Positions 22,886-34,511 of a stretch of DNA of 64,000 nt are shown here, piece after piece. The position numbers and the translations under genes are program-made. Source of the stretch: Canna indica (lineage: Eukaryota; Streptophyta; Magnoliopsida; Zingiberales; Cannaceae). How positions within the stretch are numbered: the stretch's first letter is position 1; each line of letters opens with the position of its first letter. The stretch lies in assembly GCA_034359265.1 (NCBI GenBank), contig CP136897.1, positions 38,985,501-39,049,500 of the forward strand, written 5' to 3'. The notes under the pieces are model-generated. The model was not told where the DNA came from. It did no database searches and saw only the letters and a list, made by a program, of their open reading frames with translations.

Positions 22886-22900
22886 AGTTAAGCGTGCTTG
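22886..22900 (+). promoter_or_regulatory. Internal control region box A, gene 49
   Basis: Residues 50-64, AGTTAAGCGTGCTTG. Position follows the well-known eukaryotic 5S internal promoter map. Confidence 0.8.
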
Positions 22901-22902
22901 GG

Positions 22903-22908
22903 CGAGAG
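22903..22908 (+). promoter_or_regulatory. Internal control region intermediate element, gene 49
   Basis: Residues 67-72, CGAGAG. Confidence 0.75.
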
Positions 22909-22915
22909 TAGTACT

Positions 22916-22933
22916 AGGATGGGTGACCCCCTG
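22916..22933 (+). promoter_or_regulatory. Internal control region box C, gene 49
   Basis: Residues 80-97, AGGATGGGTGACCCCCTG; TFIIIA contact region by family knowledge. Confidence 0.8.
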
Positions 22934-22953
22934 GGAAGTCCTCGTGTTGCACC

Positions 22954-22962
22954 TTTTTTTTT
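22954..22962 (+). terminator. Pol III terminator T9 of gene 49 (representative)
   Basis: Nine T residues directly after residue 117. Most units have T8-T10 here. Confidence 0.9.
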
Positions 22963-22991
22963 ACTACCTATTTGATTGCACGACGAGATCA

Positions 22992-22999
22992 TTTTTTTT
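22992..22999 (+). terminator. Second T-run, possible fail-safe terminator (representative)
   Basis: T8 at +39 to +46 after gene 49, kept in nearly all spacers even where the first run is interrupted. A backup role is inferred. Confidence 0.5.
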
Positions 23000-23029
23000 A
23001 CCAATCTTTCTAACCAAACGTAAAGGACG

Positions 23030-23041
23030 GACGACGTCGTC
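23030..23041. other. Spacer palindrome GACGACGTCGTC (representative)
   Basis: Perfect 12-bp palindrome with a GACGTC core at +77 after gene 49; present in most spacers, with single changes in some. Could be a bZIP-type site or simply inherited repeat sequence. Confidence 0.5.
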
Positions 23042-23321
23042 GACAAAAAATTTGGCTGTCGATCGCCCGAGCGGGGCCCGCCGCAACCTCTACGGCCGGC
23101 TCGATCGACCAACCGACCCGAAAAATTAAAATTTGTAAATAAATAAGAAAAATAACATTTCAGTTATTATTTTTCGGTTAATACGGGCGTAACTCCGTGC
23201 ATTATTGTCCGATTTCAACTTTTCACGTGGCGCTAAAAGGCGCGCGAAGAGACAAAGAAAATGACCCCGAGCTATCCCTCGGACGCTCACCCTTATTAGC
23301 CGACGATCAGAAGTGCATGAC

Positions 23322-23438
23322 GGGTGCGATCATACAAGCACTAACGAACCGGATCCCATCGGAACTCCGAAGTTAAGCGTGCTAGGGCGAAAGTAGTACT
23401 AGGATTGGTGACCCCCTGGGAAGTCCTCGTGTTGCACC
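23322..23438 (+). rRNA. 5S rRNA: 5S rRNA gene 50
   Basis: C15A, C26A, A40G, T63A (box A), G70A (IE) and G85T (box C): one change in each internal promoter element. Confidence 0.94.
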
Positions 23439-23806
23439 TTTTTTTTTACAACCTATTTGATTGCACGACGATATCATTTTTTTTACCAATCTTTCTAACC
23501 AAACGTTAAGGACGGACGACGTCGTCGACATAAAATTTGGCTGTCGATCGCCCGCGCGGGGGCCCGCCGCAACCTCTACGGCCGGCTCGATCGACCAACC
23601 GACCCGAAAAATTAAAATTTGTAAATAAATAAAAAAATTACATTTCAATTATTATTTTTCGTTTAAAACGGGCGTAACTCCGTGCATTATTGTCCGATTT
23701 CAGCTTTTCACGTGGCGCTAAAAGGCGCGCGAAGAGACGAAGAAAATGACCCCGAGCTATCCCTCGGACGCTCACCCTTATTAGCCGACGATCAGAAGTG
23801 CATGAC

Positions 23807-23923
23807 GGGTGCGATCATACCAGCACTAACGCACCGGATCCCATCACAACTCCAAAGTTAAGCGTTCTTGGGCGAAAGTAGTACTAGGATGGGTGACCCC
23901 CTGGGAAGTCCTCGTGTTGCACC
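23807..23923 (+). rRNA. 5S rRNA: 5S rRNA gene 51
   Basis: G41C, G48A, G60T (box A) and G70A (IE). Confidence 0.94.
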
Positions 23924-24291
23924 TTTTTTTTTACTACCTATTTGATTGCACGACGATATCATTTTTTTTACCATTCTTTCTAACCAAACGTTAAGGACGG
24001 ACAACGTCATCGACATAAAATTTGGCTGTCGATCGCCCGCGCGGGGCCCGCCGCAACCTCTACGGCCGGCTCGATCGACCAACCGAACCGAAAAATTAAA
24101 ATTTGTAAATAAATAAGAAAAATAATATTTGAATTATTCTTTTTCGTTTAAAACGGGCGTAACTCCGTGCATTATTGTCCTATTTCAGCTTTTCACGTGG
24201 CGATAAAAGGCGCGCGAAGAGACGAAGAAAATGACCCCGAGCTATCCCTCGGCCGCTCACCCTTATTAGCCGACGATCAGAAGTGCTAGCT

Positions 24292-24408
24292 GGGTGCGAT
24301 CATACCAGCACTAACGCACCGGATCCCATCAGAACTCCGAAGTTAAGCGTGCTCGGGCGCGAGTAGTACTAGGATGGGTGACCCCCTGGGAAGACCTCGT
24401 GTTGCACT
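24292..24408 (+). rRNA. 5S rRNA: 5S rRNA gene 52
   Basis: T63C, A69C, T103A and C117T. The leader reads GTGCTAGCT before G1. Confidence 0.94.
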
Positions 24409-24775
24409 TTTTTTTTACTACTTATTTGATTGCACGACGAGATCATTTTTTTTACCAATCTTTCTAACCAGACGTTAAGGATAGACGACGTCGTCGACAT
24501 AAAATTTGGCTGTTGATCGCCCGCGCGGGGCCCGCCGCAACCTCTACGGCCGGCTCGATCGACCAACCGACCCAAAAAATTAAAATTTGTAAATAAATAA
24601 GAAAAATAACATTTCAATTATTATTTTTCGTTTAAAACGGGCGTAACTCCGTGCATTATTGTCCGATTTCAGCTTTTCACGTGGCGCTAAAAGGCGAGCG
24701 AAGAGACGAAGAAAATGACCCCGAGCTATCCCTCGGACGCTCACCCTTATTAGCCGACGATCAGAAGTAAATGAC

Positions 24776-24892
24776 GGGTGCGATCATACCAGCACTAACG
24801 CACCGGATCCCATCAGAACTACGAAGTTAAGCGTGCTTGGCCTAGAGTAGTACTAGGAAGGGTGACCCCCTGGGAAGTCCTGGTGTTGCACC
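24776..24892 (+). rRNA. 5S rRNA: 5S rRNA gene 53
   Basis: C46A, G66C, G68T (IE), T84A (box C) and C107G. Confidence 0.94.
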
Positions 24893-25260
24893 ATTTTTTT
24901 TACTACCTATTTGATTGCACGACGATATCATTTGTTTTACAAATCTTTCTAACCAAACGTTAAGGATAGACGACGTCGTCGACATAAAATTTGGCTTTCG
25001 ATCGCCCGCGCGGGGCCCGCCGCAACCTCTACGGCCGGCTCGATCGACCAACCGACCCGATAAATTAAAATTTGTAAATAAATAAGAAAAATAACATTTC
25101 AATTATTATTTTTCGTCTAAAACGGGCGTAACTCCGTGCATTATTGTCCGATTTCAGCATTTCACGTGGCGCTAAAAGGCGCGCGAAGAGATGAAGAAAA
25201 TGACCCCGAGCTATACCTCGGACGCTCACCCTTATTAGCCGACGATCAGAAGTGCATGAC

Positions 25261-25377
25261 AGGTGTGATCATACCAGCACTAACGCATCGGATCCCATCA
25301 GAACTCCGAAGTTAAGCTTGCTTGGGCGAGAGTAGTACTAGGATGGGTGACCCCCTGGGAAGTCCTCGTGTTGCACC
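25261..25377 (+). rRNA. 5S rRNA: 5S rRNA gene 54
   Basis: G1A, C6T, C28T and G58T (box A). Confidence 0.95.
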
Positions 25378-25745
25378 TTTTTTTTTACTACCTATTTGAT
25401 TGCACGACGATATCATTTTTTTTACCAATCTTTCTAACCAAACGTTAAGGACGGACGACGTCGTTGACATAAAATTTGGCTGTCGATCGCCCGCGTGGGG
25501 CCCGCCACAACCTCTATGGCCGGCTCGATCGACCAACCGACCCGAAAAATTAAAATTTGTAAATAAATAAGAAAAATAACATTTCAATTATTATTTTTCG
25601 TTTAAAACGGGCGTAACTCCGTGCATTATTGTCCGATTTCAGCTTTTCACATGGCGCTAAAAGGCGAGCGAAGAGACGAAGAAAATGACCCCGAGCTATC
25701 CCTCGGACGCTCACCCTTATTAGCCGATGATCAGAAGTGCTTGTC

Positions 25746-25862
25746 GGGTGCGATCATACTAGCACTAACTCACCGGATCCCATCAGAACTCCGAAGTTAA
25801 GCGTGCTTGGGCGAGAGTAGTACTAGGATGGGTGACCCCTTCGGAAGTCCTCGTGTTGCACT
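25746..25862 (+). rRNA. 5S rRNA: 5S rRNA gene 55
   Basis: C15T, G25T, C95T, G97C (box C) and C117T. Confidence 0.95.
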
Positions 25863-26230
25863 TTTTTTTTTACTACCTATTTGATTGCACGACGATATCA
25901 TTTTTTTTACCAATCTTTCTAACCAAACATTAAGGACGGACGACATCGTCGACATAAAATTTGGCGGTCGATCGCCCGCGCGGGGCCCGCCGCAACCTCT
26001 ACAGCCGGCTCGATCGACCAACCGACCCGAAAAATTAAAATTTGTAAATAAATAAGAAAAATAACATTTCAATTATTATTTTTCGTTTAAAACGGGCGTA
26101 ACTCCGTGCATTATTGTCCGATTTTAGCTTTTCACGTGGCGCTAAAAGGCGCGCGAAGAGACGAAGAAAATGACCCCGAGCTATCCCTCGGACGCTCACC
26201 TTTATTAGCCGACGATCAGAAGTGCAAGAC

Positions 26231-26347
26231 GGGAGGGATCATACTAGCACTAACGCACCGGATCCCATCAGAACTCCGAAGTTAAGCGGGCTTGGGCGAG
26301 AGTAGTACTAGGATGGGTGACCCCCTGGGAACTTCTCGTGTTGCACC
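26231..26347 (+). rRNA. 5S rRNA: 5S rRNA gene 56
   Basis: T4A, C6G, C15T, T59G, G102C and C104T. GGGAGG at the 5' end breaks two helix I pairs. Confidence 0.94.
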
Positions 26348-26715
26348 TTTTTTTTTACTACCTATTTGATTGCACGACGATATCATTTTTTTTACCAATC
26401 TTTCTAACCAAACGTTAAGGACGGACGACGTCGTCGACATAAAACTTGTCTGTCGATCGCCCGCGCGGGGCCCGCCGCAACATCTACGGCCGGCTCGATC
26501 GACCAACCGACCCGAAAAATTAAAATTTGTAAATAAATAAGAAAAATAACATTTCAATTATTATTTTTCGTTTAAAATGGGCGTAACTCCGTGCATTATT
26601 GTCTGATTTCAGCTTTTCACGTGGCGCTAAAAGGCGCGCGAAGAGACGAAGAAAATGACCCCGAGCTATCCCTCGGACGCTCACCCTTATTAGCCGACGA
26701 TCAGAAGTGCATGAC

Positions 26716-26784
26716 GGGAGCGATCATACCAACACTAACGCATCGGATCCCATCGGACCCCTTGGGAAGTCCTCGTGTTGCACT
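26716..26784 (+). pseudogene. 5S rRNA: 5S rRNA pseudogene 57, internal deletion
   Basis: Only 69 nt. After residue 40 the sequence jumps to the ACCCC of box C, so about 48 nt is lost: all of box A, the IE and the first half of box C. T4A, G17A and C28T also present. The 5' and 3' ends and the T-run remain. It cannot be driven by the usual internal promoter. Confidence 0.95.
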
Positions 26785-27152
26785 TTTTTTTTTTATACCT
26801 ATTTGATTGCACGACGATATCATTTTTTTTACCAATCTTTCTAACCAAACATTATGGACGGACGACGTCGTCGACATAAAATTTGGCTGTCGATCGCCCG
26901 CGCGGGGCACGCCGCAACCTCTACGGCCGGCTCGATCGACCAACCGACCCGAAAAATTAAAATTTGTAAATAAATAAGAAAAATAACATTTCAATTATTA
27001 TTTTTCGTTTAAAACGGGCGTAACTCCGTGTATTATTGTCCGATTTCAGCTTTTCACGTGGCGCTAAAAGGCGCGCGAAGAGACGAAGAAAACGACCCCG
27101 AGCTATCCCTCGGACGCTCACCATTATTAGCCGACGATCAGAAGTGCATGAC

Positions 27153-27269
27153 GGGGGCGATCATACCAGCACTAACGCACCGGATCCCATCAGAACTCCG
27201 AAGTTAAGCGGGCTTGGGCGAGAGTAGTACTAGGATGGGTGACCCCATGGGAAGTCCTCGTGTTGCACC
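27153..27269 (+). rRNA. 5S rRNA: 5S rRNA gene 58
   Basis: T4G, T59G (box A) and C95A (box C). Confidence 0.95.
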
Positions 27270-27637
27270 TTTTTTTTTACTACCTATTTGATTGCACGAC
27301 GATATCATTTTTTTTACCAATCTTTCTAACCAAACGTTAAGGACGGACGTCGTCGTCGACATAAAATTTGACTATCGATCGCCCGCGCTGGGCCCGCCGC
27401 AACCTCTACGGCCGGCTCGATCGACCAACCGACCCGAAAAATTAAAATTTGTAAATAAATAAGAAAAATAACATTTCAATTATTATTTTTCGTTTAAAAT
27501 GGGCGTAACTCCGTGCCTTATTGTCCGATTTCAGCTTTTCACGTGGCGCTAAAAGGCGCGCGAAGAGACGAAGAAAATGACCCCGAGCTATCCCTCGAAC
27601 GCTCACCCTTATTAGCCGACGATCAGAAGTGCATGAC

Positions 27638-27754
27638 GGGTGCGATCATACCAGCACTAACGCATCGGATCCCATCAGAACTCCGAAGTTAAGCTTGCTT
27701 GGGCGAGAGTAGTACTAGGATGGGTGACCCCCTGGGAAGTCCTCGTGTTGCACC
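27638..27754 (+). rRNA. 5S rRNA: 5S rRNA gene 59
   Basis: C28T and G58T. Confidence 0.96.
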
Positions 27755-28122
27755 TTTTTTTTTACTACATATTTGATTGCACGATGATATCATTTTTTTT
27801 ACCAATCTTTCTAACCAAACGTTAAGGACGGACGACGTCGTCGCCATAAAATTTGGCTGTCGATCGCCCGCGCGGGGTCCGCCGCAACCTCTACGGCCGG
27901 CTCGATCGACCAACCAACTCGAAAAATTAAAATTTGTAAATAAATAAGAAAAATAACGTTTTAATTATTATTTTTCTTTTAAAATGGGCGTAACTCCGTG
28001 CATTATTGTCCGATTTCAGCTTTTCACGTGGCGCTAAAAGGCGCGCGAAGAGACGAAGAAAATGACCCCGAGCTATCCCTCGAACGCTCACCCTTATTAG
28101 CCGACGATCAGAAGTGCATGAC

Positions 28123-28239
28123 GGGTGCGATCATACCAGCACTAACGCATCGGATCCCATCAGAACTCCGAAGTTAAGCTTGCTTGGGCGAGAGTAGTAC
28201 TAGGATGGGTGACCCCCTGGGAAGTCCTCGTGTTGCACC
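28123..28239 (+). rRNA. 5S rRNA: 5S rRNA gene 60
   Basis: C28T and G58T, same as gene 59 one unit upstream. Confidence 0.96.
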
Positions 28240-28607
28240 TTTTTTTTTACTACCTATTTGATTGCACGATGATATCATTTTTTTTACCAATCTTTCTAAC
28301 CAAACGTTAAGGACGGACGACGTCGTCGACATAAAATTTGGCTGTCGATCGACCGCGCGGGGCCCGCCGCAACATCTACGGCCGGCTCGATCGACCAACC
28401 GATCCAAAAAATTAAAATTTGTAAATAAATAAGAAAAATAACATTTCAATTATTATTTTTCGTTTAAAACGGGCGTAACTCCGTGCATTATTGTCCGATT
28501 TCAGCTTTTCACGTGGCGCTAAAAGGCGAGCGAAGAGACGAAGAAAATGACCCCGAGCTATCCCTCGGACGTTCACCCTTATTAGCCGACGATCAGAAGT
28601 AAATGAC

Positions 28608-28724
28608 GGGTGCGATCATACCAGCACTAACGCACCGGATCCCATTAGAACTCCGAAGTTAAGCTTGCTTGGGCGAGAGTAGTACTAGGATGGGTGACCC
28701 CCTGGGAAGTCCTCGTGTTGCACT
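28608..28724 (+). rRNA. 5S rRNA: 5S rRNA gene 61
   Basis: C39T, G58T and C117T; leader GAAGTAAATGAC as in gene 62. Confidence 0.95.
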
Positions 28725-29092
28725 TTTTTTTTTACTACCTATTTGATTGCACGATGATATCATTTTTTTTACCAATCTTTCTAACCAAACGTTAAGGACG
28801 GACGACGTCGTCGACATAAAATTTGGCTGTCGATCGCCCGCGCGGGGCCCGCCGCAACATCTACGGCCGGCTCGATCGACCAACCGATCCAAAAAATTAA
28901 AATTTGTAAATAAATAAGAAAAATAACATTTCAATTATTATTTTTCGTTTAAAACGGGCGTAACTCCGTGCATTATTGTCCGATTTCAGCTTTTCACGTG
29001 GCGCTAAAAGGCGAGCGAAGAGACGAAGAAAATGACCCCGAGCTATCCCTCGGACGTTCACCCTTATTAGCCGACGATCAGAAGTAAATGAC

Positions 29093-29209
29093 GGGTGCGA
29101 CCATACCAGCACTAACGCACCGGATCCCATCAGAACTCCGAAGTTAAGCTTGCTTGGGCGAGAGTAGTACTAGGATGGGTGACCCCCTGGGAAGTCCTCG
29201 TGTTGCACC
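29093..29209 (+). rRNA. 5S rRNA: 5S rRNA gene 62
   Basis: T9C and G58T. Confidence 0.96.
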
Positions 29210-29577
29210 TTTTTTTTTACTACCTATTTGATTGCACGATGATATCATTTTTTTTACCAATCTTTCTAACCAAACGTTAAGGACGGACGACGTCGTCGAC
29301 ATAAAATTTGGCTGTCGATCGCTCGCGCGGGGCCCGCCGCAACCTCTACGGCCGGCTCGATCGACCAACCGACCCAAAAAATTAAAAGTTGTAAATAAAT
29401 AAGAAAAATAACATTTCAATTATTATTTTTCGTTTAAAACGGGCGTAACTCCGTGCATTATTGTCTTATTTCAGCTTTTCACGTGGCGCTGAAAGGCATG
29501 CGAAGAGACGAAGAAAATGACCCCGAGCTATCCCTCGGACGCTCACCCTTATTAGCCGACGATCAGAAATGCATGTC

Positions 29578-29694
29578 GGGTGCGATCATACCAGCACTAA
29601 CGCACCGGATCCCATGAGAACTCCGAAGTTAAGCGTGCTTGGGCGAGATTAGTACTAGGATGGGTGACCCCCTCGGAAGTCCTCGTGTTGCACA
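29578..29694 (+). rRNA. 5S rRNA: 5S rRNA gene 63
   Basis: C39G, G72T (IE), G97C and C117A. Confidence 0.95.
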
Positions 29695-30062
29695 TTTTTT
29701 TTTACTACCTATTTGATTGCACGACGAGATCATTTTTTTTACCAATCTTTCTAACCAAACGTTAAGGACGGACGACGTCGTCGACATAAAATTTGGCTGT
29801 CGATCGCCCGCGCGGGGCCCGCCGCAACCTCTACGGCCGGCTCGATTGACCAACCGACCCGAAAAATTAAAATTTGTAAATAAATAAGAAAAATAACATT
29901 TCAATTATTATTTTTCGTTTAAAACGGGCGTAACTCCGTGCATTATTGTCCGATTTCAGCTTTTCACGTGGCGCTAAAAGGCGCGCGAAGATACGAAGAA
30001 AATGACCCCGAGCTATCCCTCGGACGCTCACCCTTACTAGCCGACGATCAGAAATGCATGAC

Positions 30063-30179
30063 GGGTGCGATCATACCAGCACTAACTCACCGGATCCCAT
30101 CAGAACTCCGAAATTAAGCGTGCTTGGGCGCGAGTAGTACTAGGATGGGTGACCCCCTGGGAAGTCCTCGTGTTGCACC
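30063..30179 (+). rRNA. 5S rRNA: 5S rRNA gene 64
   Basis: G25T, G51A (box A) and A69C (IE). First gene of the 15.9-kb duplicated block. Confidence 0.95.
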
Positions 30180-30547
30180 TTTTTTTTTACTACCTATTTG
30201 ATTGCACGACGAGATCATTTTTTTTACCAATCTTTCTAACCAAACGTTAAGGACGGACGACGTTGTCGCCAGAAAATTTGGTTGTCGATCGCCCGCGCGG
30301 GGCCCGCCGCATCCTCTACGGCCGGCTCGATCGACCAACCGACCCGAAAAATTAAAATTTGTAAATAAATAAGAAAAATAACATTTCAATTATTATTTTT
30401 CGTTTAAAACGGGCGTAACTCCATGCATTATTGTCCGATTTCAGCTTTTCACGTGGCGCTGAAAGGCGCGGGAAGAGACGAAGAAGATGACCTTGAGCTA
30501 TCCCTCGGACGCTCACCCTTATTAGCCGACGATAAGAAGTGCATAAC

Positions 30548-30664
30548 GGGTGCGATCATACTAGCATTAACGCATCGGATCCTATTAGAACTCCGAAGTT
30601 AAGTGTGCTTGGGCGAGAGTAGTACTAGGATGGGTGACACCCTAGGAAGTCCTCGTGTTGCACT
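30548..30664 (+). rRNA. 5S rRNA: 5S rRNA gene 65, diverged
   Basis: C15T, C20T, C28T, C36T, C39T, C57T, C92A, G97A and C117T; seven of nine are C to T. Confidence 0.93.
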
Positions 30665-31032
30665 TGTTTTTTTACTACCTATTTGATTGCACGACGAGAT
30701 CATTTTTTTTACCAATCTTTCTAACCAAACGTTAAGGACGGACGAAGTCGTCGCCATAAATCTTAGCTGTCGATCCCCCGCGCGGGCCCCGCCGCAACCT
30801 TTATGGCCGGCTCGATCAACCAACCGACCCGAAAAATTAAAATTTGTAAATAAATAAGAAAAATAACATTTCAATTATTATTTTTCGTTTAAAACGGGCG
30901 TAACTCCGTGCATTATTGTCTTATTTCAGCTTTTCACGTGGCGCTGATAGGCACGCGAAGAGACGAAGAAAATGACCACAAGCTGTCCCTCGGACGCTCA
31001 CCCTTATTAGCCGATGATCAGAAATGCATAAT

Positions 31033-31149
31033 GGGTGCGATCATACCAGCACTAACCCACCGGATCCCATCAAAATTGCAAAGTTAAGCGTGCTCGGGCG
31101 AGAGTAGTACTAGGATGGGTGACCCCCTGTGAAGTCCCCGTGTTGCACC
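31033..31149 (+). rRNA. 5S rRNA: 5S rRNA gene 66, diverged
   Basis: G25C, G41A, C44T, C46G, G48A, T63C, G98T and T106C. Confidence 0.93.
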
Positions 31150-31517
31150 TTTTTTTTTACTACATATTTGATTGCACGACGAGATCATTTTTTTTACCAA
31201 TCTTTCTAACAAAACGTTAAGGACGGACGACATCGTCGCCATAAAATTTGGTTGTCAATCGCCCGCGCGGTGCCCGCCGCAACCTCTACGGCCTGCTCGA
31301 TCGACCAACCGACCCGAAAAATTAAAATTTGTAAATAAATAAGAAAAATAACATTTCAATTATTATTTTTCGTTTAAAACAGGCGTAACTCCATGCATTA
31401 TTGTCCGAATTCAGCTTTTCACGTGGCGCTGAAAGGCGCGCGAAGAGACGAAGAAGATGACCTTGAGCTGTCCCTCGGACGCTCACCCTTATTAGCCGAC
31501 GATAAGAAGTGCATAGC

Positions 31518-31634
31518 CGGTGCGATCATACCAGCACTAACGCACCAGATCCTATTCGAACTCCGAAGTTAAGCGTGCTTGGGCTAGAGTAGTACTAGGA
31601 TGGGTGACCCCCTCGGAAGTCCTCGTGTTGCACT
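31518..31634 (+). rRNA. 5S rRNA: 5S rRNA gene 67
   Basis: G1C, G30A, C36T, C39T, A40C, G68T (IE), G97C and C117T. Confidence 0.93.
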
Positions 31635-32002
31635 TTTTTTTTTACTACCTATTTGATTGCACGACGAGATCATTTTTTTTACCAATCTTTCTAACCAAAC
31701 GTTAAGGACGGACGACGTCGTCGACATAAAATTTGGCTGTCGATCGCCCGCGCGGGGCCCGCCGCAACCTCTACGGCCGGCTCGATCGACCAACCGACCC
31801 GAAAAATTAAAATTTGTAAATAAATAAGAAAAATAACATTTCAATTATTATTTTTCACTTAAAACGGGCGTAACTCCGTGCATTATTGTCCGATTTCAGC
31901 TTTTCACGTGGTGCTGAAAGGCGCGCGAAGAGACGAAGAAAATGACCACGAGCTATCCCTCGGACGCTCACCCTTATTAGCTGACGATCAGAAGTGCATG
32001 AC

Positions 32003-32119
32003 AGGTGCGATCATACCAACACTAACGCACTGGATCCCATCAGAAGTCCGAAGTTAATCGTGCTTGGGCGAGAGTAGTACTAGGATGGGTAACCCCCTAG
32101 GAAGTCCTCTTGTTGCACC
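32003..32119 (+). rRNA. 5S rRNA: 5S rRNA gene 68
   Basis: G1A, G17A, C29T, C44G, G56T (box A), G89A, G97A and G108T. Confidence 0.93.
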
Positions 32120-32475
32120 TTTTTTTTTACTACCTATTTGATTGCACGACGAGATCATTTTTTTTACCAATCTTTCTAACCAAACGTTAAGGACGGACGA
32201 CGTCGTCGCCATAAAATTTGGCTGTCGATCGCCCGCCGCAACCTCTACGGCCGGCTCGATCGACCAATCGACCCGAAAAATTAAAATTTGTAAATAAATA
32301 AGAAAAATAACATTTCAATTATTATTTTTCGTTTAAAACGGGCGTAACTCGGTGCATTATTGTCCGATTGCAGCTTTCACGTGGAGCTGAAAGGCGCGCG
32401 AAGAGACAAAGAAAATGACCCCGAGCTGTCTCTCGGACGCTCACCCTTATTAGCCGACGATCAGAAGCGCATGAC

Positions 32476-32592
32476 GGGTGCGATCATACCAGCACTAACG
32501 CACCGGATCCCATCAGAACTCCGAAGTTAAGCGTGCTTGGGCGAGAGTAGTACTAGGATGGGTGACCCCCTGGGAAGTCCTCGTGTTGCACC
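32476..32592 (+). rRNA. 5S rRNA: 5S rRNA gene 69, exact consensus
   Basis: All 117 positions match consensus, and the terminator is CT8. The leader reads GAAGCGCATGAC. The upstream CACGTGGC is changed to CACGTGGA and the downstream palindrome to GACGATGTCGTC, so the gene is intact while its spacer has drifted. Confidence 0.98.
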
Positions 32593-32959
32593 CTTTTTTT
32601 TATTACGTATTTGATTGCACGACGAGATCATTTTTTTTACCAATCTTTCTAACCAAACGTTAAGGACGGACGATGTCGTCGAAATTAAATTTGGCTGTCG
32701 ATCGCCGGCGCGGGGCCCGCCGCAACCTCTACAGCCGGCATCATGGACCAACCGACCCGAAAAATTAAAATTTGTAAATAAATAATAAAAATAACATTTC
32801 AACTATTATTTTTCGTTTAAAACGGGCGTAACTCGGTGTATTATTGTCTGATTTCAGCTTTCACGTGGCGCAGAAAGGCGCGCGAAGAGACGAAGAAAAT
32901 GACCCCGAGCTGCCTCTCGGACGCTCACCCTTATTAGCCGACGATCAGAAGCGCATGAC

Positions 32960-33076
32960 GGGTGCGATCATACCAGCACTAACGCACCGGATCCCATCAG
33001 AACTCCGAAGTTAAGCGTGCTTGGGCGAGAGTAGTACTAGGATTGGTGACCCCCTCAGAAGTCCTCGTGTTGCACT
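32960..33076 (+). rRNA. 5S rRNA: 5S rRNA gene 70
   Basis: G85T, G97C, G98A and C117T; residues 1-84 are exact consensus. Confidence 0.96.
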
Positions 33077-33434
33077 TGTTTTTTTACTACCTATTTGATT
33101 TCACGACGAGATCATTTTTTTTACCAATCTTTCTAACCAAACGTTAAGGAGGGACGACGTCGTCGCCATAAAATTTGGCTGTCGATCGCCCGCCGCAACC
33201 TCTACGGCCGGCTCGATCGACCAACCGACCCGAAAAATTAAAATTTGTAAATAAACAAGAAAAATAACATTTCAATTATTATTTTTCGTTTAAAACGGGC
33301 GTAACTCCGTGCATTATTGTCCGATTTCAGCTTTTCACGTGGCGCTGAAAGGCGCGCAAAGAGACGAAGAAAATGACCCCCGAACTCTCCCCCGGACGCT
33401 CGCCCTTATTAGCCGACGATCAGAAATGCATATC

Positions 33435-33551
33435 GGGTGTGATCATACAAGCACTAAAGCACCAGATCCCATCAGAACTTCGAAGTTAAGCGTGCTTGAG
33501 CGAGAGTAGTACTAGGATGGGTTACCCCCTGGGAAGTCCTGATGTTGCACT
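33435..33551 (+). rRNA. 5S rRNA: 5S rRNA gene 71, diverged
   Basis: C6T, C15A, C24A, G30A, C46T, G65A, G89T, C107G, G108A and C117T. T-run broken by C. Confidence 0.92.
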
Positions 33552-33919
33552 TTTTCTTTTACTACCTATTTGATTGCACGACGAGATCATTTTTTTTACC
33601 AATCTTTCTAACCAAACGTTAAGGACGGACGTCGTCGTCGCCATAAATCTTGGCTGTCGATCGCCCGCGCGGGGCCCACCGCAACCTCTACGGCCTGCTC
33701 GATCGACCAACCGACCCGAAAAATTAAAATTTGTAAATAAATAAGAAAAATAACATTTCAATTATTATTTTTCGTTTAAAACGGGCGTAACTCCGTGCAT
33801 TATTGTCCGATTTCAGCTTTTTACGTGGCGCTGAAAGGCGGGCGAAGAGACGAAGAAAATGACCCCGAGCTGTCTCTCGGACGCTCACCCTTGTTAGCCG
33901 ATGATCAGAAGCGCATGAC

Positions 33920-34036
33920 GGGTGCCATCATACCAGCACTAATGCACCGGATCCCATCAGAACTCCGAAGTTAAGTGTGCTTGGGCGAGAGTAGTACTAG
34001 GATGGGTGACCCCCGGGGAAGTCCTCGTGTTGCACC
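33920..34036 (+). rRNA. 5S rRNA: 5S rRNA gene 72
   Basis: G7C, C24T, C57T and T96G (box C). Terminator T7 C T5. Confidence 0.95.
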
Positions 34037-34394
34037 TTTTTTTCTTTTTACCTATTTGAATGCACGACGAGATCATTTTTTTTCCCAATCTTTCTAACCA
34101 AACATTAAGGACGGACGACGTCGTCGCCATAAATCTTGGCTGTCGATCGCCCGCCGCAACCTCTACGGCGGGCTTGATCGACCAACCGACCCGAAAAATT
34201 AGAATTTGTAAATAAATAAGAAAAATAACATTTCAATTATTATTTTTCGTTTAAAACGGGCGTAACTCCGTGCATTATTGTTTGATTTCAGATTTTCACG
34301 TGGCGCTGAAAGGCGCGCGAAGAGACGAAGAAAATGACCCCGAGCTGTCCCTCGGACGCTCACCCTTATTAGCCAACGATCAGAAGTGCATGAC

Positions 34395-34511
34395 GGGTGC
34401 GATCATACTAGCACTAACGCACCGGATCCCATCAGAACTCCGAAGTTATGCGTGCTTGGGCGAGAGTAGTACTAGGATGGGTGACCCCCTGGGAAGTCCT
34501 CGTGTTGTACT
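34395..34511 (+). rRNA. 5S rRNA: 5S rRNA gene 73
   Basis: C15T, A55T (box A), C114T and C117T. Terminator delayed (TGA then T6). Relative of gene 76. Confidence 0.94.

Larger units (their letters stand above)
22837..22953 (+). rRNA. 5S rRNA: 5S rRNA gene 49, exact consensus
   Basis: Encodes 5S rRNA of the large ribosomal subunit, transcribed by RNA polymerase III with TFIIIA. Matches the array consensus at all 117 positions, with C at -1, TTATTA at -29 and a T9 terminator. Helix I can pair GGGTGC with GCACC plus the next T. One of the best candidates in the window for a functional copy. The leader differs at GCACGAC (usually GCATGAC). Confidence 0.98.
20301..29861 (+). repeat. Array block D (genes 44-63)
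   Basis: Spacers resemble block A, but many carry GACGATATCATTTT or GATGATATCATTTT just before the second T-run in place of GACGAGATCATTTT. Genes 44 and 45 are a near-identical pair 474 bp apart. Genes 54 and 59-62 share G58T. Confidence 0.8.
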
